64,000 nucleotides of DNA from Robiginitomaculum antarcticum DSM 21748 (GTDB lineage: Bacteria; Pseudomonadota; Alphaproteobacteria; Caulobacterales; Maricaulaceae), in contig NZ_KB823011.1 in the NCBI RefSeq assembly GCF_000365025.1, positions 1,260,621-1,324,620 of the forward strand, written 5' to 3'. Positions 1-8,525 of the stretch are shown piece by piece. The notes under the pieces were generated by a model. That model was not told the origin of the DNA and did not search any database. It saw only the letters and a program-made list of their open reading frames with translations. The position numbers and the translations under genes were made by a program. The first letter of the stretch is position 1; each line of letters begins with the position of its first letter.

Positions 1-99
1 TCGCCAAGCGGCGCGACGCTGACAGATAAAGAGATCGACGCTGTGTCCGACCGAATTATTGCTCAGGTAAGTAAGGCGGGCGGAGAGCTTCGGGCCTAA
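1..99 (+). CDS. pheT: phenylalanine--tRNA ligase beta subunit, C-terminal fragment
   Basis: An open frame enters from the left edge and stops with TAA at 97-99. The 32 visible residues (S-P-S-G-A-T-L-T-D-K-E-I-D-A-V then a short amphipathic tail) match the end of the anticodon-binding domain of the PheRS beta chain, where L-T-D-x-E-I-D is typical. The enzyme charges tRNA-Phe as an alpha2-beta2 tetramer. The stop overlaps the stop of the convergent histidine kinase by 4 bases. The call rests on a short tail, so it is likely but not certain. Confidence 0.75.
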   Translation, partial: SPSGATLTDKEIDAVSDRIIAQVSKAGGELRA

Positions 100-3074
100 G
101 CGGAGCGGCGGCGCATGCGCTGCTGCTCAGCCTGTTTCAAGACAAAGCGGATAGAGCCGAACAGCTCGGCCGCGACAATAGGCTTGGTCAGAAAGACATT
201 GGCGCCCGCCGCCATGCATTTTGCATTATTCTCCGCAGAGGCATCAGCGGTCAGAGCGATAATCGGAACGCTGGCCTGCTGTGTGCCCAGGCGTCTGATC
301 TTTGCCGTGGCTTCAATGCCGTCCATTTTCGGCATGCGGACATCCATTAAAACAATATCATAATGGTCGGTTTCCAGCGCTTTAATTGCTTCGGCGCCGT
401 TAAAGACGCAGGTCACAACGGCGCCTACGGGAGTCAAAAAGACCTTTAGAATGTCCTGATTGGAGGCAATGTCCTCGGCGATGAGAACCTTAAGACCCTT
501 AAAGGACTCACTGGAATGCACGCTACCGGTTTTGGCCTTGAGGGCGGGCACATGGCCGGACGGGTCACCATCACCTTTTGGCCGGTCTTTTGGTTCGGGT
601 TCAGGCGCGGGCTGCAGACCGCTTTTGGTCTTCTCCGGTTCAGGGGATAAAGGTAAAGGCGCAGGCGCGCGCAGCCACGCGGCGTCTGTTTCAGACTGGG
701 GCTCATTCACAACAGCCGGAGCGTCATCTGCGCCGCGCAGACCCTGATTGGCGGCCTGATTGGCCGCCGCGATAGCCGCGTCGATTTTATCAATGCGCTG
801 GTTACTCGCGGTCAAGCCTTGCGAAGCCTGTTCTGCCGTCAGCATAATTGTTTTGGGCGATAGCTTTTCGGGGGCGCGGGCCTCACGTGATATTTGCGGC
901 GCCTGTGCGAGGCGCGCCCGGATTGTCATGTTGAACTCTGTGCCCCGTCCCTCACTTGATTTTATCGTCACGTCGCCGTCCATCATTCGCGCTAAAGAGC
1001 GGGTAATCGCCATTCCCAGACCCGATCCGCCAAATTCGCGGCTAATTGTGGTGTCGGCTTGGGTGAAGGGTTCAAACACATGATCAATCTGGCTCTGATT
1101 CATGCCCCTGCCCGTATCAGCGATAATAAATGTCAAATCCAACATGCCGTCAGGACCGGGCGGCGTCGCTGTGACATGGACATGGACGCGGCCTTTATCC
1201 GTGAATTTGAGGGCGTTGGAGATCATGTTTTCTGCGCATTGGCGCAGCCGCATGGCATCAATCATCAAATAGGGCGGCACGTTTTTATCGACATGCAGTG
1301 TTAAGGCCAAATCCTGATTTTGCGCCTTGGGCATCCACAGCTCACGCAGATTATCGATTAATTCGCGGATGGACATCGGCGCCGGCGTCACCGCCAATTG
1401 GCCGCGCTCCATTTTGGAGATATCTAAAATATTCGTCAGCAAATCGAGTAAGGTCAGCCCCGAGCGCATGATAACGCTGCTTTTGAACTTCACATCTTCG
1501 GCTTCGGCTTCGCGTGACAAAATATCCGACAGCCCGATTATGCCGTTGAGCGGGGTACGCAATTCATGGGACATGACGGCCAGGAATTCTGATTTTGACC
1601 GCTCGCCCGCCATTGCTTGATCCCGTAGCGCGGCATTTTCGTGCGACGTTCGTTTGTAAAACCGCGCCATTAACAGGCCGATAGACGTAAATACGCCGAA
1701 CAATACGGTCAGAAGAACCATGAAGGCGAGCTGTTTGGTCCGCACGTCGCGTTGTATCGTCACGGATTCCAGCACGGCCCGTTGTTTGGCTTCACGCACG
1801 CGGGTCAAGGCCTCAGACTTTTGCAGGCTTTGAAGGTACTCGTTATTTGATCTCTCATTGGCATGGAGCTGGCGCTGCATGTCTACTTTATTATAGGTCA
1901 TAAGCGCTGAAAAGACTTCAGATGGATTTCTTTCAGCGACAGCCATCAGCGCGTCAATTCGTAAAAAGCTTTTTTGAAATACTGCTTCAAAACGCGGGTT
2001 ATCCTGAGAGGCTAATTTGATTTTCTCCACGGCAAGCTGGGCCTTTTTAACTTGTCCTGCTCCAGCCAGTGCAATCGCGTTTTCGACCTGTAGATTAATA
2101 GCCCAGTTATCCGGTGGATTTAAAGCAAGTCCTGCCTCTGCGGCTCGTCCGGCCTCCGTAAATTTGCCTAAACTATTAAGTGATTGCGATAGGCGCATAT
2201 ATCCAATAGCTCTGTCATGATCGGTTAGGTTGGACATACTGAGAAGCTTGCGTGACATGTCGGCAGATAGCTCATATTCGCGCCACTTCAAGGACAGATA
2301 GATCAGATTGTTAAAATGCGAAATGCCGTCCACGGGTTCGCCCATTTCTCTGCCCTGCGTGATAATTTGCTGGATCGCATTTGTTGTTGCGGCTCCATTG
2401 CCTGTCACACCGTAAATGTAAGCTAAAACTGTACTTTGCTCATATGACGCTTCGCGTGTTTGCTTGTCGACATTTGACGGGATTATCTTTGCACCCGCAT
2501 TAAGCTCCCTCAACGCGCCATTAAGGTCACGCTGCCGTGCGAGCAATGCTGCGTGCAAGACATGAGCGCGATGTCTGACAAACCAGTCTCCGCCCATTTT
2601 AGCCCGGACGATCTGAGCCATATCTTTTGCAGCGTCCGGGTGCTCCGGACCGATCGAGCGCACATATATATATTGGTCAAATAACTCTGAAATCGCTAAA
2701 TCACGGACGCTACCTGTTTGTTTGGCTGTGTCCTTATAAACGGTAAAGACATCCGAATTTTCGACTTCGCGACGCTCCATCAAGACTGCGCTTGCAAGTC
2801 GTCTTAAGGCTATAAGGCTTTGCGAGGTCTGCAAATTTTGGGCGCGCTGTGTGTGAGCGCGCGTAATATTCGATGTAGTCAATTTTTGAGTGACGATAAT
2901 GTCACCTAATCGAGAAATTTCGCTTTTTGTACTAACGGCTAGCCCTAAATTCTCAGAGGTTTGAGCTAATGATGACGTTGTAAATAACACCATGCTTAAA
3001 ACGCAAACCGTTAGCTTCACAAATGCTAAAGTACTGCGGGTCCACCCGTAGAAAAATGTTAAATAACCCAACAT
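96..3074 (-). CDS. hybrid sensor histidine kinase with periplasmic helical-repeat sensor and C-terminal receiver
   Basis: A 992-residue inner-membrane hybrid kinase. An N-terminal signal/anchor (about 12-38) is followed by a long helical, TPR-like sensory region (about 50-440) and a transmembrane helix (about 449-471). The HisKA domain has phospho-acceptor H503 in M-S-H-E-L-R-T-P. The HATPase has N616 in the N box, D-T-G-R-G at 653-657 and G-G-S-G-L-G from 682. A Pro/Glu-rich linker (about 730-855) leads to a receiver with D911 (L-M-D-V-R-M-P) and K964. No output domain is present, so phosphate must pass to another protein. The gene follows the terminator at 3138-3158, so it probably has its own promoter. 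No clear Shine-Dalgarno sequence precedes the chosen ATG. The ligand is unknown; proximity to the exported-peptide locus is suggestive only. Confidence 0.9.
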   Translation of the reverse strand: MLGYLTFFYGWTRSTLAFVKLTVCVLSMVLFTTSSLAQTSENLGLAVSTKSEISRLGDIIVTQKLTTSNITRAHTQRAQNLQTSQSLIALRRLASAVLMERREVENSDVFTVYKDTAKQTGSVRDLAISELFDQYIYVRSIGPEHPDAAKDMAQIVRAKMGGDWFVRHRAHVLHAALLARQRDLNGALRELNAGAKIIPSNVDKQTREASYEQSTVLAYIYGVTGNGAATTNAIQQIITQGREMGEPVDGISHFNNLIYLSLKWREYELSADMSRKLLSMSNLTDHDRAIGYMRLSQSLNSLGKFTEAGRAAEAGLALNPPDNWAINLQVENAIALAGAGQVKKAQLAVEKIKLASQDNPRFEAVFQKSFLRIDALMAVAERNPSEVFSALMTYNKVDMQRQLHANERSNNEYLQSLQKSEALTRVREAKQRAVLESVTIQRDVRTKQLAFMVLLTVLFGVFTSIGLLMARFYKRTSHENAALRDQAMAGERSKSEFLAVMSHELRTPLNGIIGLSDILSREAEAEDVKFKSSVIMRSGLTLLDLLTNILDISKMERGQLAVTPAPMSIRELIDNLRELWMPKAQNQDLALTLHVDKNVPPYLMIDAMRLRQCAENMISNALKFTDKGRVHVHVTATPPGPDGMLDLTFIIADTGRGMNQSQIDHVFEPFTQADTTISREFGGSGLGMAITRSLARMMDGDVTIKSSEGRGTEFNMTIRARLAQAPQISREARAPEKLSPKTIMLTAEQASQGLTASNQRIDKIDAAIAAANQAANQGLRGADDAPAVVNEPQSETDAAWLRAPAPLPLSPEPEKTKSGLQPAPEPEPKDRPKGDGDPSGHVPALKAKTGSVHSSESFKGLKVLIAEDIASNQDILKVFLTPVGAVVTCVFNGAEAIKALETDHYDIVLMDVRMPKMDGIEATAKIRRLGTQQASVPIIALTADASAENNAKCMAAGANVFLTKPIVAAELFGSIRFVLKQAEQQRMRRRSA

Positions 3075-3137
3075 GGGTAAAGTGCTACGATTATAGTCTT
3101 AATTTTGAGTGTTAATTTAGAGCCGTTTAAAACAGAA

Positions 3138-3158
3138 AAGGCCCGCCGGAAGCGGGCC
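3138..3158 (-). terminator. Rho-independent terminator of the leader-peptide gene
   Basis: GGCCCGC and GCGGGCC pair around a short CGGAA loop. On the minus strand the hairpin is followed by a T-rich run (TTTTCTGTTTT), the normal layout of an intrinsic terminator. It lies 26 bases after the peptide stop codon and before the histidine kinase, so the peptide mRNA is probably monocistronic and short. Confidence 0.75.
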
Positions 3159-3184
3159 TGAAATTATCTAAGAATTAAAAAACT

Positions 3185-3286
3185 CTATACTTCGATATCA
3201 ATGGGGAATGTGCCAACGACAACTTCAATGTCGATTGGGAATCCACCAGCAACTGTTTCGATTTCTTCAAATGTTAGTTCACGCAT
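3185..3286 (-). CDS. double-glycine leader peptide (bacteriocin/RiPP-like precursor), 33 aa
   Basis: A 33-codon gene. The first 15 residues (M-R-E-L-T-F-E-E-I-E-T-V-A-G-G) are a textbook double-glycine leader: acidic, with hydrophobic residues at the L, F, I and V positions and ending in GG. It is the class of leader cut by C39 peptidase ABC exporters, and such an exporter lies immediately upstream on the same strand. Cleavage after GG would release 18 residues built as two identical heptads F-P-I-D-I-E-V joined by V-V-G-T. That product is hydrophobic, acidic and free of Cys, Lys and Arg. A strong Shine-Dalgarno sequence (AGAGGAG) lies about 9 bases before the ATG. The gene has a promoter candidate upstream and a terminator downstream. 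Function is unknown: antimicrobial, signalling or a modified peptide are all possible. No modification enzyme is adjacent. Confidence 0.8.
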   Translation of the reverse strand: MRELTFEEIETVAGGFPIDIEVVVGTFPIDIEV

Positions 3287-3308
3287 AAAGAAAATCTCCT
3301 CTCATCCC

Positions 3309-3323
3309 TAACGTTAATCGTTA
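3309..3323. promoter_or_regulatory. inverted repeat in the leader of the double-glycine peptide gene
   Basis: TAACG-TTAAT-CGTTA is a perfect 5-bp inverted repeat about 25-40 bases before the peptide start codon and just downstream of the predicted -10 box. It could be an operator for a dimeric repressor or activator. It is short, so chance cannot be excluded. Confidence 0.35.
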
Positions 3324-3337
3324 AAGGATATGCTTAA

Positions 3338-3366
3338 GTAATACATAAGACACTGAAAGGTTGCAA
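3338..3366 (-). promoter_or_regulatory. predicted sigma70-type promoter of the leader-peptide gene
   Basis: On the minus strand TTGCAA (-35) and TATTAC (-10) are separated by exactly 17 bases, in an AT-rich gap between the ABC exporter and the peptide gene. Transcription would begin near 3331 and give a leader of about 45 bases containing the inverted repeat at 3309-3323. Confidence 0.45.
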
Positions 3367-3440
3367 TAGCTGGCTGATATATTAATTAAATATTATCCAC
3401 AACTCTAAGGTATTGATTAACCATATTTTTTAACCATATT

Positions 3441-5501
3441 TTAAATTGTTGCAATTTCAAGAATTCTGTCTGATCTATTCAAAAATTCGGGCCTGTGAGC
3501 GACAATTATCCGCGTTTGCGGGAGGTTTTCGACGACATCGGCGATCTGCGCTTCGGTGAGAACATCCAGATTGGCGGTCCCTTCATCAAGAAATAACACG
3601 TCTGGATTGTGATATAAAGCCCGCGCCAAAATGACGCGCTGCTTCTGACCGCCGGATAGAATCGATCCCATATCGCCCACCATAGAGAGGTAATTCATCG
3701 GCATGGACGCAATATCTTCATGAATTTGAGCGGCTTTTGCAGCGCGAATGACAGTTTCCATCTCCATTTCGGGATCAAAAAAGCTGATATTATCAGCAAT
3801 TGTGCCGCTCATGAGTTTGTCATCCTGCATCACCACGCCCAGACGGCGCCGCCAGTTTTGAATGCCGAAATCCGCCAGAGGCATACCATCAATCAGAATG
3901 CGCCCTTCACTGGGCTCATAAAGCCCCAGCATAAGCTTCATCAGCGTCGTTTTCCCGCCGCCGGATTTACCGGTAATGGCCAGCATCTCTCCGGCTGGTA
4001 TAACCAGATTGACATGACGCAAAATCCACGGGTCGTCTTCGGAATAGCGAAAGCTGACATTATCAAGCGTAATCTCTCCGGCAATAGCCTTTTCAAGGCC
4101 GCCGCTGTGATCGGTAATCGCCTCAGGCGTGGCGTAAACCACATCGGACAGACGCTCGAGATGTAATCCGAGCAGGCGAAACTGGATACCTTTGGTCAAC
4201 AGCATCGTGGCGCTTTGCGCAAAAAGCTGTCGGTACATCATAAAGGCAAATAGCATGCCGATGGTAAACCCGGCCTCGCCTGTCATAATCAGGCGCGCGC
4301 CGAAATAGACGACGGCAACCAGTTGCAGACCGCCGATCAATGTATCGGCGAATTTCTGCCAAATCATCCACTGACCGTATTTGATATTGGCGTTGATAAA
4401 GTCGGCATAGAGATTGCGCCACGCCCCCTCGCGGGCGGTCTCGCGCCCGAACAGTTTAATCGTGGTTGACGCGCGGATCGACTCGATCAGATGCGTGTTT
4501 TCGACGGCGCGGGTGACAATGGCGTCTTCTTGCGTGCGCCGCATATGCGGGTAAATCAGTAATGTGATCAGCGCCAACACAGCCGTTGACCCGGCGACAA
4601 TTGCGGCGAGCAGCGGCGAGAACATAAACATCACCGCGAGCGTAATAACCGCCATCACCCCGTCAATCAGCACGGCGACCGCGTCTTGTGTGAGGGCCTG
4701 CTGTATCGGCTGAGTTGAATTCATCCGCGAGATAATGTCTCCGACATGGCGTTTTTCGAAATAGGCAGCGGGCAGGCGCAAAAGATGTCGAAAGACATTT
4801 GCTACCATCTGATAGCTCATCTGATTACCGTAAATCAGGATGGCCCAGCTGCGCACGCCTTCACTGACGGCGCGGATAATGGCGAGTCCCGCAAAGCCAA
4901 TCGCCAGCGCCGCGAGCAGCTGAAAATTATTGCCGGGCAGCGCCCCGTCTATAACGAATTGCAGGAAGAACGGCGTGGCCAGCACCATGAGCTGCAGGAC
5001 TGCAGAGAGCAGCAAGGTTTGCACAACGGCGCGCTTTAGCCCGATCAGTCGCGACCAGAGCTGTGACATGCGCGCCCGCATACGCGATGTGACCGGCGTG
5101 AAGTCTGCCGACGGCGTGACTTCAAGCGCGACGCCGGTGAAGTGATCCGAGAGGGCGGCGAGCGACATGACCACCAATCCGCGCCCCGGATCATGAATGT
5201 GGGCTTTGCCGCGCGCAATCTTTTTCAAAACCACAAAATGGTTCATATCCCAGTGCAATATAGCCGGACATTGAAGCTGCGTGATATGGTCCATATCCAG
5301 ACGCAGAGCGCGCGTGCCTAGGCCCAAATCGCCCGCCATTTGCATGAGCGATTTTAAAGTCGCGCCTTTCAGACTGACCGAGACGCGCTGCCGCAAGGCG
5401 TTTAAATCCAGATCATGACCATGATAATTGGCAATCATAGCGAGGCAGGCCAGACCGCATTCCGTCGCCTCGGTTTGGTGAATAACGGGCAGGCGGTTCA
5501 T
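3441..5501 (-). CDS. peptidase-containing ABC exporter (C39 family, double-glycine processing)
   Basis: A 686-residue bacteriocin-type ABC transporter. The N-terminal C39 peptidase has Q9 (oxyanion), C15 in T-E-C-G-L-A-C-L, H88 in W-D-M-N-H-F-V-V-L and D104 in H-I-H-D-P-G-R-G, so the catalytic set looks complete. An ABC membrane domain with about six helices follows (about 150-440). The ATPase has Walker A G-K-S-G-G-G-K-T-T, the signature L-S-G-G-Q-K-Q-R, Walker B V-L-F-L-D-E and a switch His. Family members cut double-glycine leaders in the cytoplasm and export the product. The leader-peptide gene at 3185-3286 is the obvious substrate. The start overlaps the preceding small HlyD-like gene by ATGA, which implies translational coupling. 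Confidence 0.93.
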   Translation of the reverse strand: MNRLPVIHQTEATECGLACLAMIANYHGHDLDLNALRQRVSVSLKGATLKSLMQMAGDLGLGTRALRLDMDHITQLQCPAILHWDMNHFVVLKKIARGKAHIHDPGRGLVVMSLAALSDHFTGVALEVTPSADFTPVTSRMRARMSQLWSRLIGLKRAVVQTLLLSAVLQLMVLATPFFLQFVIDGALPGNNFQLLAALAIGFAGLAIIRAVSEGVRSWAILIYGNQMSYQMVANVFRHLLRLPAAYFEKRHVGDIISRMNSTQPIQQALTQDAVAVLIDGVMAVITLAVMFMFSPLLAAIVAGSTAVLALITLLIYPHMRRTQEDAIVTRAVENTHLIESIRASTTIKLFGRETAREGAWRNLYADFINANIKYGQWMIWQKFADTLIGGLQLVAVVYFGARLIMTGEAGFTIGMLFAFMMYRQLFAQSATMLLTKGIQFRLLGLHLERLSDVVYATPEAITDHSGGLEKAIAGEITLDNVSFRYSEDDPWILRHVNLVIPAGEMLAITGKSGGGKTTLMKLMLGLYEPSEGRILIDGMPLADFGIQNWRRRLGVVMQDDKLMSGTIADNISFFDPEMEMETVIRAAKAAQIHEDIASMPMNYLSMVGDMGSILSGGQKQRVILARALYHNPDVLFLDEGTANLDVLTEAQIADVVENLPQTRIIVAHRPEFLNRSDRILEIATI

Positions 5502-5725
5502 CCACGCACCTGCGCCAATAACCAGCGATATGCCGGCTGGCCGTCAATGTGAACGCAGACAGCAAAAGCCAGCGCGCCGATGACGAGCGCGCACAGCAGA
5601 GCGGTGATAATCCAAGCAGGCAGGCTCCCGCGCAATATGACGTCGCCATAAAGCGCGCGGGTACGGTGCATGACCGCCTCTCGCCGGAAAAGCGGCGTGG
5701 TATCGGATTTTTCCGGCGCGCTCAC
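5498..5725 (-). CDS. truncated HlyD/CvaA-like membrane fusion protein (N-terminal segment only)
   Basis: About 75 residues. P-L-F-R-R-E-A-V-M-H-R-T-R-A-L-Y-G-D-V-I-L followed by one transmembrane helix is the characteristic N-terminus of the HlyD-type partner of C39 exporters (CvaA-like), which normally runs to about 400 residues. Here the protein ends roughly 18 residues after the helix, so the periplasmic coiled coil, lipoyl and barrel domains are absent. The stop overlaps the exporter ATG (ATGA), a neat coupling that does not look like random decay. I chose GTG at 5725, four bases past the TGA of the upstream ATPase gene; a TTG at 5749 inside that gene is the alternative. It may be a functional mini-adaptor or a fossil. 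Confidence 0.65.
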   Translation of the reverse strand: MSAPEKSDTTPLFRREAVMHRTRALYGDVILRGSLPAWIITALLCALVIGALAFAVCVHIDGQPAYRWLLAQVRG

Positions 5726-5729
5726 AGGA

Positions 5730-7307
5730 TCAGCGAATAATCGCGCCAAGAATACCGCGAATAATTTTTCGCCCTTCTCTGCGCATAAGCAGCCGGCCTT
5801 CGCGCTTAATTTCTTTTATCACAACATTTTCTTTTTTGCGTGTTGTGCGATGACGCGTCGTTGTGCGTGACCGCGACCTCGATTTCTCTGCTTTCGCCTT
5901 TTCGCGTTCAGTTTTTTGCGCCGCTTTTTCAGCCGCTTCCGCGGCCTTTAATTCTTTAGCCGCCAATATTTCATAGGCGCTTTCGCGGTTAATAGGGTCA
6001 TCATACAGGCCGCCTACCGGGCTGGCGGCAATAACGGTTTTGCGCTCCGGCTTGGTGGCGGGCCCAAGCCGTGAGGCCGGCGGGCGGATAAGCGTGCGGC
6101 CGACCACGCCGGGCACGCCCTTTTCATCCAGCAGCGATACGAGCGCTTCGCCTATGCCCAGATCGGTTATGACCTCTTCGGTATCCAAATTGGGATTTTC
6201 CCGAAATGAACTGGCCGCCGCGCGAATGGCTTTTTGCTCTTTGGGCGTATAGGCGCGCAGGGCGTGCTGTATGCGGTTGCCGAGCTGCCCGAGCACGCTG
6301 TCCGGGATATCCATAGGGTTTTGCGTCACGAAAAATACGCCGACTCCTTTGGAGCGGATCAGGCGCGCGACCTGTTCGATTTTATCGATCAGAGCGTCCG
6401 GTGCATCGTCGAAGAGTAGATGCGCTTCATCGAAAAAGAAGACAAGTTTTGGCTTATCGGGATTACCGACTTCGGGCAGCTCTTCGAATAGTTCAGAGAG
6501 CAGCCACAGCAGAAATACGGAATAGAGCTTGGGTGAATTAATCAGCTCGTCTGCGGCCAAGATGCTGACAATGCCGCGTCCCGCCTCGTCGGTTTGCATT
6601 AAATCGTCCAGCGTCAGGCCGTCATTGCCGTCACCTCGTTTTTTGCCGTTCCCATTGACGCGCATCAGATCCGCCAGCTTTAACGCGGGCTCGCCGAAAA
6701 ATTCCTCCGCGCCTTCGCGCTCCAGCGTCAGAAGGCTGCGCTGTATGGCGGCGACGGACTGGCTGGTTACATTTCCGTATTCGCGGCTAATCTCTTTTTT
6801 ATGATCGGATATATAATTCAGAAGTGCGCGCAAATCCTGCAAATCAAGCAGCAACATGCCTTCGTCATCGGCAAGCTCGAACGCAATTGTTAAAATGCCT
6901 TCCTGAGTCGGGTTCAGATCCATGAGGCGCGCCAGCAAGGTCGGTCCCATTTCGGAAATTGTTGCGCGAATAGGGTGACCCTGTTTGGAGTAGAGATCCC
7001 AGAAAATCACCGGCATGGCGCTGTAGCGGTAATCATCCAGTCCGATCTTTGCCGCCCGGGACAAAAGCTTGTCATGCAGCTTATGACTGACGCTTCCCGG
7101 CTGTGACAGACCGGAGAGGTCACCTTTCACATCAGCGCAAAAGACGGGCACGCCCGCTTTGGAAAAGCCTTCAGTGAGTATCTGCAGAGTCACGGTTTTG
7201 CCCGTGCCCGTAGCGCCGGCGATCAGGCCGTGCCGGTTGGCTTTGTTCAGCAGCAACACCTGATCGAGGCCGTCCGTGTCTTTACCTACAAATATTGATT
7301 TGCCCAT
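5730..7307 (-). CDS. HerA/YjgR-type ATPase (DUF853)
   Basis: A 525-residue P-loop ATPase of the DUF853 (YjgR) group, related to HerA-FtsK motors. Walker A G-A-T-G-T-G-K-T is at 31-38. Walker B with D-E-A-H is near 288-296, followed by F-V-T-Q-N-P at about 326-331. The tail (about 470-525) is unusually basic, rich in Lys, Arg and Ser, and might bind nucleic acid. The physiological role of YjgR proteins is not established. Its stop is 4 bases before the small HlyD-like gene, so the exporter genes could be read through from here. Confidence 0.85.
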   Translation of the reverse strand: MGKSIFVGKDTDGLDQVLLLNKANRHGLIAGATGTGKTVTLQILTEGFSKAGVPVFCADVKGDLSGLSQPGSVSHKLHDKLLSRAAKIGLDDYRYSAMPVIFWDLYSKQGHPIRATISEMGPTLLARLMDLNPTQEGILTIAFELADDEGMLLLDLQDLRALLNYISDHKKEISREYGNVTSQSVAAIQRSLLTLEREGAEEFFGEPALKLADLMRVNGNGKKRGDGNDGLTLDDLMQTDEAGRGIVSILAADELINSPKLYSVFLLWLLSELFEELPEVGNPDKPKLVFFFDEAHLLFDDAPDALIDKIEQVARLIRSKGVGVFFVTQNPMDIPDSVLGQLGNRIQHALRAYTPKEQKAIRAAASSFRENPNLDTEEVITDLGIGEALVSLLDEKGVPGVVGRTLIRPPASRLGPATKPERKTVIAASPVGGLYDDPINRESAYEILAAKELKAAEAAEKAAQKTEREKAKAEKSRSRSRTTTRHRTTRKKENVVIKEIKREGRLLMRREGRKIIRGILGAIIR

Positions 7308-7423
7308 GCTTAGTCTCCCGCTCTTTCTTCAGGCTTATGCTGTATCAAAGCTTAACGCAAAGAAAAGCAGGCTCTTTTACTTCGCGCTAAACCGTCTATG
7401 CTGGCGTGCAAATAGGATATTTC

Positions 7424-8506
7424 ATGACCACCACCACGACCCGCGCCAGCTTACTCTTCATTGCTTTTCTAGGGGCCATTGGGCTGCTTTATGTCGGGCG
7501 CGATGTGTTCACGCCCTTTGCGCTGGCCGTATTTATCTGGCTGATTATTGATGCCTTAGCGCGCTGGATTGACCGGCTTCACTCTAAAATACCCTACTGG
7601 ACGGCGCTTATCATCGCGGTGCTCATCGTCGTTGCGGGATTGGTGGGTATTGTTTTTATCATCGCCGACACGGCCGCCAGCGTCGTGGACCAAGCCCCGC
7701 GCTATGGACGGCGACTGGATGAGATATTCCATTGGGTTGGCAGCCTTGTTGGGCAACCGGATTTATCGGTTTCGAACTTCATGAATAAATTAGGCCTGAA
7801 CGACAAAATACAGTCCGGTCTGGCCGGTTTTGCAAATTCGATCCAGGGCGTCTTTGGCAATTTCCTCTTAATCGCGATCTATGTTGCGTTTCTCTTTGCG
7901 GCGCAAAGCAGTTTTCCCAAGAAAATGGATGATTTATTTCCTGACCAAATGGCCCGCGCCCGCGCCGGCAAAGTCGGCCTGCGTATGCGCCATTCGATTG
8001 AAAAATATCTGGGCGTGCAAACCATTATCAGCCTGATGCAAACCGTCGTATCCTATGGATTTATGGCAGCGGTCGGGCTGGAAAATGCTTTGTTCTGGGC
8101 GCTGGTGATATTCATCCTAAATTACATTCCGATTGTCGGCGGTTTTGCCGCTGTCTTGCTGCCCGTCGTATTCGGTCTTGTGCAATTTGAAACTCTAACA
8201 CCCATTATAATCATGGCTTCAGGGCTTCTCGGCGCGCAATTTGTTATCGGCAATACGATTCAGCCCAAAATGATGGGCGATAGCATGAATTTATCAGCCC
8301 TCGTGGTCGTGCTGTCCCTGACATTATGGGGCGCGCTCTGGGGCGGGGTCGGGGCGTTTTTGTCGGCGCCGCTGACCGTGATCATTATGATCATTTTGGC
8401 GCAATTTCCGTCTACGCGATGGATTGCTATTTTGCTCTCTGCTGACGGACAACCCGACCTCGACCCGGATGAAAAAGCCGCCAAGAATGCGACGCCGGGT
8501 ATGTAG
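7424..8506 (+). CDS. AI-2E family transporter (PerM-like permease)
   Basis: A 360-residue integral membrane protein with about eight helices, including G-L-L-Y-V-G-R-D near the start and the family's C-terminal core (A-V-L-L-P-V-V-F-G-L then G-N-T-I-Q-P-K-M-M-G). Members are named after TqsA/PerM, and substrates vary (autoinducer-2 export, sodium/proton exchange); the substrate here is unknown. An upstream in-frame GTG at 7406 exists, but ATG at 7424 is preferred because AGGA lies at a good distance. It is divergent from the HerA-like gene. Confidence 0.85.
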   Translation: MTTTTTRASLLFIAFLGAIGLLYVGRDVFTPFALAVFIWLIIDALARWIDRLHSKIPYWTALIIAVLIVVAGLVGIVFIIADTAASVVDQAPRYGRRLDEIFHWVGSLVGQPDLSVSNFMNKLGLNDKIQSGLAGFANSIQGVFGNFLLIAIYVAFLFAAQSSFPKKMDDLFPDQMARARAGKVGLRMRHSIEKYLGVQTIISLMQTVVSYGFMAAVGLENALFWALVIFILNYIPIVGGFAAVLLPVVFGLVQFETLTPIIIMASGLLGAQFVIGNTIQPKMMGDSMNLSALVVVLSLTLWGALWGGVGAFLSAPLTVIIMIILAQFPSTRWIAILLSADGQPDLDPDEKAAKNATPGM

Positions 8507-8525
8507 CTTTACAGGCTACACAATA

